NCBI GenBank assembly: GCA_964023275.1
Contig: OZ029913.1
Span: forward strand, 45,573,976 to 45,637,975
Direction: 5' to 3'
From: Norana najaformis
Lineage: Eukaryota; Annelida; Clitellata; Crassiclitellata; Hormogastridae
DNA length: 64,000 nucleotides
In this document: in pieces, positions 1-10,850 of the stretch
Layout: each line of letters starts with the position of its first letter
Numbering within the stretch: position 1 is the first letter of the stretch
Notes under the pieces: generated by a model
What the model saw: the letters and a program-made list of their open reading frames with translations, nothing else
The model's database searches: none
Told to the model about the DNA's origin: nothing
Made by a program: the position numbers and the translations under genes

Positions 1-545
1 TGTATTCTCCATTTTCTGCCTGTATGCAGTTTATTTTTGGCTGGAATTTGTTTGTAATTGCCCTGACTGTTCTATACAGGTATCTGCTGTTCCCCCTCTT
101 GTTCTCTATTTCCGCCTTTTCACACACTTCCTCCAGTTGTTTCTGTTTGTCGTTTCTTAGACGTCTCTGTACCTCCGCTTTCAGCTCCTTATACTCCTCT
201 CTGTCCTTTTGCTTGGCTTCGCGCTTCTTGTTGATGAGGTCAACAGTTTCTTTGGTAATCCATGGCTTCCCTTTGTCTCTCCTCCTGTAACCGACTACTT
301 CTTCGGCCGTTGTGAAAAGTATGTTTCTTGTTTCCTTCCACAATTCGTTGGGTGATCTTTCCTCTATTACCGTGTTCAAAGCTTCGAATCTGTTTGCTAT
401 TTCTATCTCATAGGTGATTCTCTTGTTTCCATCCAGATCCTCTACATTTAGTCTTTTTATCACCTCTTCCTGCTTTTTCCTTCCTAATCTGATCTTCAAT
501 GTTGCCACCAGCAAATTATGGGATATGCCTGGCTTGAGATTTATC
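1..545 (-). pseudogene. LINE fragment, endonuclease-to-reverse-transcriptase linker region
   Basis: Read on the minus strand, this stretch stays open in one frame and resembles the linker between endonuclease and reverse transcriptase in RTE/CR1-like non-LTR retrotransposons. Recognisable pieces are a SHNLLVATLKI end, a KPWITKETVDLINKKREAK motif (the usual 'SWISEETWELIEERR' position) and a long Lys/Glu/Arg-rich helix. It continues past the left edge of the window. No endonuclease catalytic part and no RT palm are present here. The family assignment is from memory of motif layout; the exact clade is uncertain. Confidence 0.6.
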
Positions 546-1434
546 ATGCCACAGGAGAAGTTAGATATTACTTTCAAGTCGTTTTACCTAAATGGCAATG
601 CCTTCAGCATGTGTAAATAACATAAATTGTTTGCCTTCTGTCCCTGCAAAACATAAGCACATGTGAAGTTTGAACATTCCTCACTGATGTAAATGACCAG
701 CGGAAATTTGCATACCACCCATATTGTGAAGTGAGCGGTAAGAAAGCAATGGTACATTCTTATATGGTTTACATACCAGACTAGCCATAACAGAGACAGT
801 TGACTGAACTCTAGTTTGATCTTTGTCCTAATTATAACTGATGGAGCACGATATATTAGTGACATGCATTTATTTAAAACATCAGTTACATATTAAAAAA
901 TGGTGTATAATGGCTGCTTGGAAACGCCAAAGCTATAACATGCGTTTTGTCTTGCTGTATCTAAAAATTTAGAAGCATGTGCAAACAATAAAAAAAATGA
1001 CAGGCTTGTTCAAAGTTTTTTCAGTGCAAACTTCCTGCTTAAACTTTAACTCTTTCTTCAGTGTGTGCTGAGATATTACGTTTTACCCATAAGAGATTAA
1101 ATTGGATCAAAACCCAAAATAAGTTTGCGGGGGTCAGATTGTTGGCTTAAAAAATTTGATGGATGAAAAGGTTTACATTTAATTTGTTTATTTGTTAGAA
1201 ATGAAGCGCAACTTTAGTTGGGTTCTGATCCTAGAATAGAAATTATCTTTTGTGTTGTTTAAATGTTTGTTTACACTATATTACCCAAGCATACCGAGTT
1301 GACTGTTGACTGAAGGTTGAATGCCAACTGCCATGTATTTAGTTGTGCTCTTAACCTCAAAGTTTTGCTTAGTTTTTAATTGTTTTTTATCTGGATCAGA
1401 TTTCAGTTAACTTAGTCTTCTCCGTTTTCCATAG
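546..1434. other. Unrecognised sequence, probably intron of the LARP4-like gene
   Basis: AT-rich sequence without a convincing reading frame. It ends in a pyrimidine-rich tract and the acceptor AG at 1433-1434, so at least the right part is intronic. Confidence 0.5.
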
Positions 1435-1519
1435 GCATGGTGGCGGAGGAAGTTATCGCGGCAGTGGAAGACGGGGCGGTGGTGGCAATCGTGCAGGGGA
1501 TAGGGATGAGAATGGAAGG
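1435..1519 (+). CDS. LARP4-like coding exon (RGG-rich)
   Basis: The acceptor is TTTCCATAG and the donor GTTAGT. The 85 nt are 1 nt completing a codon plus 28 codons, which encode HGGGGSYRGSGRRGGGGNR and a short acidic end. It ends in phase 0. Confidence 0.65.
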
Positions 1520-4500
1520 GTTAGTCTTCTGCTTTCATCATCTACTTGGGATTGTCTCCCAACAATAATAATAAGAAGAAGAAGAAGAAAACTAATTATC
1601 TGATAACTTCTATGACACCAGTATATTATTGGGCATCGGTTGGTGTGCATGTCAAATTCCTAGGCAAGTCCAGTCAAAAGCCAAGAGCAAAGTCTGAGAA
1701 GTCAGAGGAAGTGCTAACTTTTCTAGTCTTCCCCTGAGTATGATCAAACCATCTTTTTAAAAACTATGATCTTTGATTGTATCCACAATATGTAAGATTT
1801 CTACAGAGGTGCTGAATAAATGTCTGGCTACACAAATACGTTACTACATTGATGCTACTTGTAGCGGTGCTCTACTGGACCGAACTCCAAGCCGAGGGAC
1901 AAGGCCCGAGTGGCTTCACCATCAACAAAGTTCAGCCTTGAAACAGCGTCATTTCCTCCACTTCAGCCATCGTCAGTAAGTGAGACTGTAAATGTTGCAT
2001 GCACCAAAAATTCATGTCCTTAAAATTATTGCATGGTAAGCTAACTCAGTTGTTCAACAAGTCTAGTTGAAGGATTTCTCAGCTGAAACACGAACGCAGA
2101 AGCGGTACAATCCAACAAGGACGACCTTTTCTTCTGTGCAAGATGGCTTGGTGGTGGTTTGTAGATTTCGTGTGACACCAGTCACAAAGTGAAAGTTTGA
2201 TGCTGAAGCAATCTATCACTGTGCACAGGGTAGCATTTAGAGTGATGTTGAATAATTGCATTGGTGGCTAGGTTACTGGATAGGTTATCAGGGCAGTTAA
2301 TGATTTCTGGGCATCAGGGTCTGTCTAAATTTATGAGCACAGAAGCTATTTGCCTGTGCATATCCATAAGGCAGGGCCTTTCAGTGCTAAAGATTTTAAA
2401 CGTGCTTTTGATAGGCTACTAAAGACTTTGCATATTTTAAACATGCCATGATCGGCTGTCAGTGTCGAAGGTGGTCATTTGGCTAAAGGTCAGTCTAGAT
2501 ATTTGGGCTTGGTTATAAATTGCAGGTTTGTCTGGGAAAACTCTGGGATTAAAACTCTAGACAAGGTGGTGAAAAGCTGGAGTGTTACCAAATAGCAGCT
2601 GACCACATTCCCGACTGAATGGAATCAGTCAGTCCATTTACTAACGTTCTAGGATTTAGATTCTGTGATTTCTTTTGTTCAACCGAAATCCTGAATTATG
2701 TGATAAGGCTAAACATAGAGATAATACACTTATGTTCCCACCCCTTAGAACTGATAAAAGGTAAAGGCAGCACTTGCTTACATCACTTGATGGAACCTCC
2801 TCAGAGCCATGGTCCAAGATCATTCAGCTGAAAAGCGGACATGACCACTGCAATCCAGCTACCTTTTAAAACAATTTTTTGGCCCATTTGCTAAAGGAGG
2901 TGTACTGAAGTGTGATGATTCTATGTTGTGCAGTTGACTTCTACGAAGCACGATGCTACAACTGAAACTTCTAAGATGTCTTCATCTCCAAACAGTGCAT
3001 TTACTTCATCATCGTCAACATCTTCCTTTTCCACGGAGGTTGGTGGAGTTGTAGTGAGCAGCCACAACGAGTGGATTCGCTCATCTCATTCTCAGTCAGA
3101 AAAGTGAGTTTCAGTGTGTCTCTTGGTTGCAAGTTGTATTGAACAGTGTTGGATAGTTGCTTTTTAAAAGTAATTAGTTACAGTAGCTAGTTACTGGGCA
3201 GGAAAAAGTAACTGGTTACCCAAAAAAGTTACCTTATGAAAAGAGTGACTAAAATCGGATTATAGTTATTTTATAAAAGTAACTAATTATTTTTTTATTT
3301 TTCAACACATGGGAATGTTTACATCAAATTTGTTGACATTGGTGTTTTACCATAATATAGTAGGTAGGTTAATAAATAACATAAAATATACAGTACTTAA
3401 ACACAGGACATGTTAGATAACTAGGTCTTTATTGGCTCACGACAGAAAAAGCATCTCAAAATATTTGTTGCAAAGTTGATTGCATCTAGGTGTGAGGATC
3501 TTGCCACCCACACTGAAGAGTTACTCAGCCGGTGCACAACACGATATTCTGGTGCTGAATTTAAGAAAAACTTTTGCAAAACCTTACACCAAGTGCCACC
3601 TATAATATATAATAAATCAATTCTGGTAAAACTAGATAAAAATCAAAGCATAACTTGCAACATTAGATCAATGATGTTTATGAAAATTACAATGAAAACT
3701 GGATTTTATGCTTTCTCTAATTTTCCATCCAGCTTGGAGACAATGAACATGTAGGCTAGCAAAAGATGCTTTTTAAAACAGGATGTACTGTTGATTGCTA
3801 TACAAAGAACTTTCGACAAAGGCAAACTAAATTTTCATCTTGCCAAAACATTTCTGTCAATTTGGCTCATCAATTCATAAAATTCTGTAATGCACCAAAT
3901 ATTCGCAAGCATTTTTTGAGCTTGAACTTCCTGCTTCCTTCATGGTGAAATTGATGATCAAAATGAAAGGGACATAACACTAATGGAAATATTCAGTCTG
4001 CGAAAATGCATATACAAAGAATTGTATATCAAGGATAAAACCACACTTTCAGTTACACTTGTAGCACCATAAAATGACCTATACCATACCGTACGATTTC
4101 AGGGTGATTTCAAAGTAATGCAAGATAACTAAAGTTTCTGTGTTACTTTTTGCAAAAGTAATTAGTTACAGCAAAAGTTACCAAGAAATAGCAATTACCA
4201 TATATACTTGTGTACAAGTTGACGTCCCATATAAGTCGACCCCAAATTTTCGACCTTGGAGAGGGGAAAAGTCTATGACCCGCATGTAAGTCAATGAGGG
4301 TTTTACATTAAATATGGAATTTTTTTGCACTTTTAAATGAAGTGTTTTTAGATATAAATTGGGACATTTTATAGCACTTTAAAATACCAACCAAAGGCCT
4401 TAAGTTAGACCATAAGATTGGAACATGCTTCGTGAACATGTGCTTTTCCCAAAGTACAGTGGTATCAGTAAACCATCTACCAGTATTAAGAGTAATTAAT

Positions 4501-7500
4501 TAAGGTACCTGTAAAATTACCGGTTTGTGTAACTTATGTGTTAAGATTAACAGCCTACAATAAAACGATTTTCATCACTTATGGGTGTCTTGCTGGTAAT
4601 CACCGTCTTTATGTTTCCACTTTGAAAATCATTGCGGAAGTTATGGTGACAGGACAAGGAATCTGTAGTATGGAGGAAGGCAAATTATTATAACGCTACT
4701 ATGATTTTTAAAAGAAACCAAACTATCGAAACCATTTGATGTTTGGTACATGCCAACAGATTTAATTAAAACCTTCAAAGTCAGAGCTATCGTTATCATC
4801 AAATAGGAAATTAAATGTATTTTTCATTAATTCCCGGTCATCTGCAGAAATGCAACAATCGTCGTCATCATCGTTGATGTCTGAGTACTCTGCGTCACAG
4901 TCAAGTTGCGTAGACAGCGCGTCGTCCTCCAAACGGCCTGTGGCTTTATTAATGCTGCATTTAAAAATGACTGCTGTACCATTTCTCTGAGCAAATCATC
5001 CCATGTGAGCTTCACCCATTTGCAAACCAAAGGTAAATCAGGTTTCCTCACGTTCCCACCATCCACTCTGTCCAGACTGTACAGACAATCTTCAAAAGGC
5101 TTGTTCAGTGAACTTCTAATGGTTTAGGGACTACACACATATTTGTGTGTAATTGCTTGACCTTTGATTTAACAGCATCGGTTAGACAGGCATCAAAGAT
5201 GACCCACACTAGCACGCATAATTTCAGGAGCAACCCATTATCGTCCATCCGACCTTTGGGATCATGCTTTTTACAACAACGCCTTTAGGAAACATCATTG
5301 CTTGCGGCAGCCTTTTGCTTAAAAACAACCATTGGTTTAGTTTTGTCCCATCTGCTAAAAAGATGGGGACTACGGTGCAGTGCATTCATTCATGGCCATA
5401 ATTTTGACCAAGAACGGCATTTTCTGCAGCAGCTGAAATCGCTGTAAAATCAAAAGATCTAGACCACGTAGAGAACACCTCGCTCTATCCAAAAGCAGTG
5501 CAATGGAACGGATGTTTGATGAAAGGTAGCATGTATTTTAATCTTATGCCAGATATTTTTTCAGTATTTAAAGCAAGTATTTATTTCACTTTGTTAAAAA
5601 TTAATTTTTCTAAATATCAAATTTATAACATTACATATGAATTTTATCATCGCAGATGTCATGTGGATATCTCATGTACACATTATTCGAACTCCAATGG
5701 GTTATTGACATCCACCATTCATGTGTTGTGTGATCGTCGGAGGATAAATTTTGCAGTCTTGGCTTGACCCATGCATAAGTCAACCCCCAAATTTGAACTT
5801 TTCTCGACTTTTATGCAGAGATATACGGTTGTTGTAGCATGTTACAAGTAACAAGGTAATACACAACACTGCATTTGAAGTATAATTGTTCTTGCTGTTC
5901 AGAGCTGAGTTGGTAATTCTATCAAAATTCATGAATTAACTAATCTGATCAAATAAATTAATTTTATTTAAAGTTTAGAAATAGTTAATGAGCGAAATTT
6001 AGCACCTCAGACTGAAAGACTGCTCAAATGCAGTGAATGAGCAAATTAGAAACCTTGAAACAGAAGGATGGAATTAATTGGCTTTCTTTAATCTGATGTA
6101 ATGACTCCTATAGTGCCATTATCATAATGCACAAGATGTCAGTCATTGGTCACTTCAAGTGAAACTGTAGTCAAAATCGTAATCTGTTTGAGAAACCCTG
6201 TAGAAATCTGGTAGGCTATGGTTGCCAGAAGTCAGGCTACAGTGGGTCGTCCCCTGTGTAAATGAAATATGATAAATTTTAAAACATGAATGAATGACAA
6301 TGGATTTGTTGTGTTCAGAAACTGTACATGACCAACTTTAAAAACTTGAGACTGACAGATTGAAGTAATTGGCTTTGTTTAGAAGAATAAATGAAAAACT
6401 TGAGACTGAGTGACTTATTGGACTTGTTTTATTCAGGAGCAGTAAATCTACTAGTCCAATGCCTTCTTCTACTCGAACAGCTGTTGGATCCATGGCTTCG
6501 CCTGGAAATGCCTCTGATTCCGTAAGCAGACCAAACTTTGCCTTAGTCTAACATAAATGTCTCCTTCGCTTTTATGTTGCATCATTGTTGAAGTATCTCA
6601 CTGAGAAGTTATGGACTGATGGTGTGCTTACTATTGTCTATGATCCATTAATGTGCTACTACGGGAGGAATTTCCTTGAAGTGGTGCTGTATAAATGTTT
6701 GATTATGCTACACTGCCAAGTGACAAGGCCCCTGTTGCATCCAGAACAATCTAGTGGTTTAATGCAGTGTAACCAGACACTTTCCTAGGATCTTTCAGAT
6801 TTGTTTAGCTGCAGGTGAATTGTATGTATGTATATACCTGGACTTTTATAAACCTTCACCTGAAAGCATCATATGGGGGTCCCTCACTTTTTCTGAATGA
6901 TGCTATGTTTGACAAGAACAGAGTTCATCCATAGGCAAATGTATCAAGTTATTATGGCATCATGTCGTTTAGCCACACAAGACAACAACCATCAATTTGC
7001 ATAGTGGCCCGGAAGTGACAAAATCAGTGTCATAATTACATTTTATTACAAGTTGCAATGAACAACTGGCAAGTAAATGCCGATTCCGGGTCATGTGCTG
7101 GCCACGTGTGGAACTTCAGGATTGATCCCTTGTTAAGACCGTAAGAAAGGGAGTTGACCACTCCCAATGTCTGAAAATTGGGATATAGGAAACTTTAATG
7201 TGACCCAATTCTAAACTGTTTAAATTGCATTGTCTAGAATTTTTTGTCTTTTTGGGACTTATACTGGTCTAGGTTGCTATTAGAGTCTGGAATGCCATTG
7301 ACTGTTAATATGCAAAATTTTTATTGAGCTCATCAGAAACACTGGGTAAATCATTCTATAGTCTAGAATCTAAAGCTGACGCAATCTTATCTTTGCCAGG
7401 TGTAGAACTTAACTTCTGTTATCATACATTACAAATATGGTACAAACTGCATTTCTCTTGAGCCCCTTACACTTTCTGTGAGCAGAAGCGTAATTACCTT

Positions 7501-8205
7501 ATTAGCATGAATTAGGAAAAGTTGATAGGAACTGCCTAGCAGATCCTTACCATTAACAGCACGTGTTGGTAGAGTAGAGTTGGGAAAGATGTCAAGTTAG
7601 CTTACACTGGAATATTTTGCTGAGAGAGCTCAAGTTGTTAGATGAGGTAAGTGCACTTAAGATTGTGTTTAATTATGTTAATCTTGAAATCTACTTGCAT
7701 TTAGGATTCTTCCTATGGTCAGCCCCCGAAAATGAGCTACGCACAGATTGCTCAGAAGAAGAAGGAGCCAAATGAGCAGCTGAGCACTGATGAGCACAGA
7801 CCCAATAATCACCTGGACAATGGCAGCAGTCACAGTGCTGCTGGTCTTAGCACCATTTCTGCTAACTCGATACCGAGTGGCCATGCTGCAGTGGTGGTTG
7901 CTCCTGCTTCATCTCCACCTGCTTTATCCCCAGGCGATCATTCCCAATCATCTTACCGAGGAAGCAGTGGACACATCCGGTTCAATCGAGGTCGGGGTGG
8001 TGGCAGAGGTGGCCGTGATGGCATCCACCGAGGCGGTGGCGGCGGGCGCGATAACAGGAACTTGTATGGCATGGAGCACTCGGACCGAAGCCAAGATTTT
8101 AACAAGCCAAGCGACCATCGATGGAACTATGAACAGTCGGCAGACGAGAGCCGGCCGCGGTCGTCGGTCCCCTCATCTGTCAGACCCCTTGGTGCTGACA
8201 AATAG
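1435..8205 (+). CDS. La-related protein 4-like, C-terminal exons (gene starts outside the window)
   Basis: Four exons splice in phase: 1435-1519, 2934-3103, 6437-6521 and 7705-8205, about 280 residues to a stop at 8203-8205. The first exon is an RGG/Gly-rich patch, the next two are Ser/Thr-rich linkers, and the last contains MSYAQIAQKKKEP followed by a second RGG stretch and a polar tail. LARP4/4B proteins are poly(A)- and PABP-binding cytoplasmic RNA-binding proteins that stabilise mRNA. Their tails carry a comparable SYAEVCQKPPKEP motif ahead of a Gly/Arg-rich end, which is the basis of the call. The La module and RRM must lie upstream of the window, so the name rests on the tail only. Another RGG-tailed RNA-binding protein is the main alternative. 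A degraded DNA transposon fills most of the intron between exons 2 and 3. Confidence 0.6.
2934..3103 (+). CDS. LARP4-like coding exon (Ser/Thr-rich)
   Basis: The acceptor is TTGTGCAG and the donor a strong GTGAGT. The 170 nt are 56 codons plus two bases (AA), and the next exon supplies G to make Lys. The sequence is low-complexity Ser/Thr, then VGGVVVSSHNEWIRSS. Confidence 0.65.
4198..5828 (-). mobile_element. pogo/Tigger-like DNA transposon nested in the hAT-like element
   Basis: The left end CCATATATACTTGTG and the reverse complement of the right end CCGTATATCTCTG form imperfect inverted termini, followed on both sides by related AAGTCGAC/CCCCAAATTT sequence. A decayed pogo-type transposase lies inside on the minus strand. 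No clean TA duplication is visible at the ends. Confidence 0.55.
4762..5420 (-). pseudogene. pogo/Tigger-type DDE transposase, C-terminal half, degraded
   Basis: Minus-strand translation in shifting frames gives, in the correct order, KPMVVFK, then a DACLTDAVKSKVKQL helix (equivalent to 'RGHLTDAVKAKL' of pogo-like transposases), then KWVKLTWDDLLREMVQQSF followed by NKATGRLEDDALSTQL. The end is acidic (Asp-rich) with a stop at 4762-4764. Frame changes and stops show that it is dead. The N-terminal DNA-binding part is missing. Confidence 0.6.
6095..6260 (-). repeat. L2/CR1-like LINE 3' end fragment
   Basis: It contains TCCTATAGTGCCATTATCATAATG and the following CAAGTGAAACTGTAGTC, shared with the copies at 33640, 56405 and (inverted) 60620. 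The LINE sense strand is minus. Confidence 0.5.
6437..6521 (+). CDS. LARP4-like coding exon (Ser/Pro-rich)
   Basis: The acceptor is TTTATTCAG and the donor GTAAGC. The 85 nt complete a Lys codon and add 28 codons rich in Ser, Thr and Pro, ending in phase 0. Confidence 0.65.
6522..7704. other. Intron of the LARP4-like gene, nothing recognised
   Basis: AT-rich sequence between two well-defined splice sites. I see no coding potential and no clear transposon. Confidence 0.6.
7705..8205 (+). CDS. LARP4-like last coding exon
   Basis: The acceptor is TGCATTTAG; 166 codons plus stop follow. The exon starts DSSYGQPPKMSYAQIAQKKK, continues through a Ser/Ala/Pro linker to HIRFNRGRGGGRGGRDG and ends SVRPLGADK. 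The 174-residue frame overlapping it (7790-8314) is a shadow. Confidence 0.7.
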   Translation, partial: DSSYGQPPKMSYAQIAQKKKEPNEQLSTDEHRPNNHLDNGSSHSAAGLSTISANSIPSGHAAVVVAPASSPPALSPGDHSQSSYRGSSGHIRFNRGRGGGRGGRDGIHRGGGGGRDNRNLYGMEHSDRSQDFNKPSDHRWNYEQSADESRPRSSVPSSVRPLGADK

Positions 8206-8630
8206 GTGGTATCCTGTGACTCCTTGTGAGCAGGCCCAGTTTGTGATAATAGAATTTTGTGGGGCAAAATTTAGCATGTCCTTATGGATGCAAAATGGAT
8301 CCGTCGCATTGTGAAGAAGGAAAAGACTGAAGAGATGCGATTGTTTGCAATATATCCTATTTGCTTTGGAAGGCAATGTCACAAACCTCTATGCCATTCA
8401 TTTCTATTTATTTTAGTTTTGTAATCTTAGTGTCCTGTGTAGATGAACTTTGTCTTACATTTGTACTTGTGCTAAGCGATGTTCTCCATTTTTTGTTTAT
8501 CTTTTTAAAACTTTCGTATATGCATTTATTCTGGCTACATTTGAAGTATATATATACTCAGACAACACTATATATGCACATATACATTCAGGTACATATA
8601 TAGAAAATGTATATATATGTATATATATTA

Positions 8631-9787
8631 TAGGTGAGTATTGATTAAAATTTTTATTCAAAATTTATTGCATGACTAAAATTTTAATAATCCAGTTAAT
8701 TGCAGAAAGCATAAAGAAATTAAATTTGATAAGAAATTTGTAACACGCTTTACAACTTATATATTGTAGCAATTTAATTAAATTACAAAAAGATAATATA
8801 GAAATAATGCTAAATTTGATTATAATATAACTATATCTTTGGCAAATTTGTTTGCACTTTATATAATATATTTTAAAACAAGGTTACCAAATTCAAGAAT
8901 GTCTCGTAGTTCAGAAATTTCCATAATGTAAAAAGAAATTTGGGAAACTTGTTTGAAATTTTATAATATATTTAAAGCAATGTTAAAACTTCAAGACTGT
9001 CTTGAAGTTCAGAAGTTTCTGTAAATTCTACTTGATCTTCAACCATTTGTGCAGACAGAATAGTTTGTTGGCATTTTTTGGTGTAGTCACTCTATGTTTG
9101 TTCAGTATATGGCCAGCCATCTATACAAATGGTCGCATGGCACTATTGTTTAAGGTGTTCTAAGCTACTTTCTGGCCACGATATTAAAGAAAGGTTACGA
9201 CACTTCCACTTCCCAAAGTGTTGGTTTCTTCGTACAAGACGGGCTCTGATTTGTACTGCGATATTTCAGCTATAACACCATCTATACATGGTATATCTTC
9301 ATAATTTGAGTCTTGTAGATTCTGTGGTGGCTCGTGGTGGCATTTCAGATGTAAGGATAGAGTAAATGGGTGCTAATTTTGAGATTTTCGTATAACTTGG
9401 TTAGCCTTCAGTGATACTTAAATTCTTTCATGTAAAATTTACATGGACCGTAGTTTCGTTTTTGGAAGAAACTGTCCGTCTAGCAATACTTTTTTCCATC
9501 CATACTTCATAAGATAATTTAAAAATTTATTTGGGAAATAAAACTCGGCACTTTATACTGTTTGAATTACGTGAAAATGAACTAAACATTTACTGTCAGA
9601 TTGAAGTAAAAGAATACTTGTATGGGATAAGGGCTTTGACAATTCCTTTTACTCATTTCATACTGTTCATTTAACAAGAAATTTAATTATTGCATTAAAA
9701 TTTTTAATTGCATTAAAATTTTTAATTGCGTTAAAGTTTTAACTAGTTAATCACTTTAATAATGAATGCATTAAATGCCCTCCTCTA
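8631..9787. repeat. Possible AT-rich hAT-like MITE
   Basis: The left end is TAGGTGAGTATTGATTAAA and the right end, reverse-complemented, TAGAGGAGGGCATTTAATG. Both are followed by ATTAAAATTTT/AATTGCA runs, resembling hAT-type ends that begin TAGGGG. No matching 8-bp flank is visible, so the boundaries are tentative. Confidence 0.3.
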
Positions 9788-10619
9788 ATACATGTACTTA
9801 TGCATAATGCAATTTTGGATTCAGACCAGTAACCTACTTTAATTCAGTGTCTATATCTATGTATATATACATATGTATAGATATGCCTGTATATGATGGT
9901 ATATGTATGTATATACTGTATGTATACCCACGAATAGTACACTGTTATCCATCATTGAATTCCTCCTGTGATGGTGTTTGTTCAGCCTAACTTCACTAAA
10001 ACAAGGTTTCACTGTGAAGATATGTACATGTGTATATATTTATATATATATACACTTAGATAATATTGTTTATTACTATGGGTATGTCAGTACTGTTGTA
10101 TGTTGTAATCATTGTTAGTGAAATCGAATTTTAGTGAGGACTTTTGTAGCAGTGCAAAGTACAGTGGTACAAAATGGTTTATGGTGGATACTAATTCTGA
10201 GACTGTTGTGTGTATGCATGATGTTGGAAACTGTCAGCTGTAAACCATTAGTGAGTTGTTGCTATTATGGTGATGCTCTTGCATCACATTGTGTGTGTTT
10301 GCATCTGTGTTTCTGACTTTGCGGTAAGTGCTTTGGAGTGGGCTGAGGCATTTGTGGCCTTCCAGTTTCTAAGGAGAATCTTGAGGGGTTTGGAATGCAG
10401 ATGTTGCTGGTGGAAACCAGTTGAAGCACTGTGGTCTTGACAAGCGATGACTTGCTGACACCTTAGGGCAGAGCCTGCTCTGGTGATGATTTTATCTTTA
10501 GTGTTGTCTATGTGTGCATATGATGTACATAAATATTTTAACATTCTGTAAATTTTCACCATGTACAGTGTACAAAGAGAAACATTGGGCATATATTTCA
10601 GATTTGGAACTGTTTGTCT

Positions 10620-10850
10620 AAGAGCACTTAGAGAAGGAGGAGCAGGTGGAGGAAACAGACTGGCCATGAGACAGACAGGCCAAGACAAAGAGAGAGACAA
10701 AGAAGTGGAGAGAAGGACAGGGAATGGAAAAGAGAGAGACAGGGAATGGAAAAGAAGACAGAGAATGGAAAAGAGAAGGGAAGGGAATGGGAGAGAGGAT
10801 AGAGGTTGAAAAAGAGGAAATAGAATGGAAAACAGTATGGAAAAGAGTAT
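10620..10850 (+). repeat. Purine-rich (GA) imperfect tandem repeat
   Basis: An almost pure purine run built on imperfect copies of AGGGAATGGAAAAGAGA. The long minus-strand frame over it is a composition artefact. Confidence 0.7.

Larger units (their letters stand above)
3144..5871. mobile_element. hAT-like DNA transposon relic interrupted by a second transposon
   Basis: The left end reads CAGTGTTGGATAG and the right end, reverse-complemented, CAGTGTTGTGTAT. Inside, AGTAATTAGTTACAG recurs near 3168 and 4158. Ends of the form CAGTGTTGGG with AGTAAT/GTTAC subterminal repeats are typical of widespread hAT-like repeats. The 8-bp flanks GTATTGAA (3136-3143) and CATTTGAA (5872-5879) agree at six of eight positions, so a decayed 8-bp duplication is possible. 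It lies in the LARP4-like intron. Confidence 0.5.

Noticed and set aside
7790..8314. 174-residue plus-strand frame
   Set aside because: It overlaps the LARP4-like last exon in another frame. That exon's own frame splices in phase and contains the recognisable motif.
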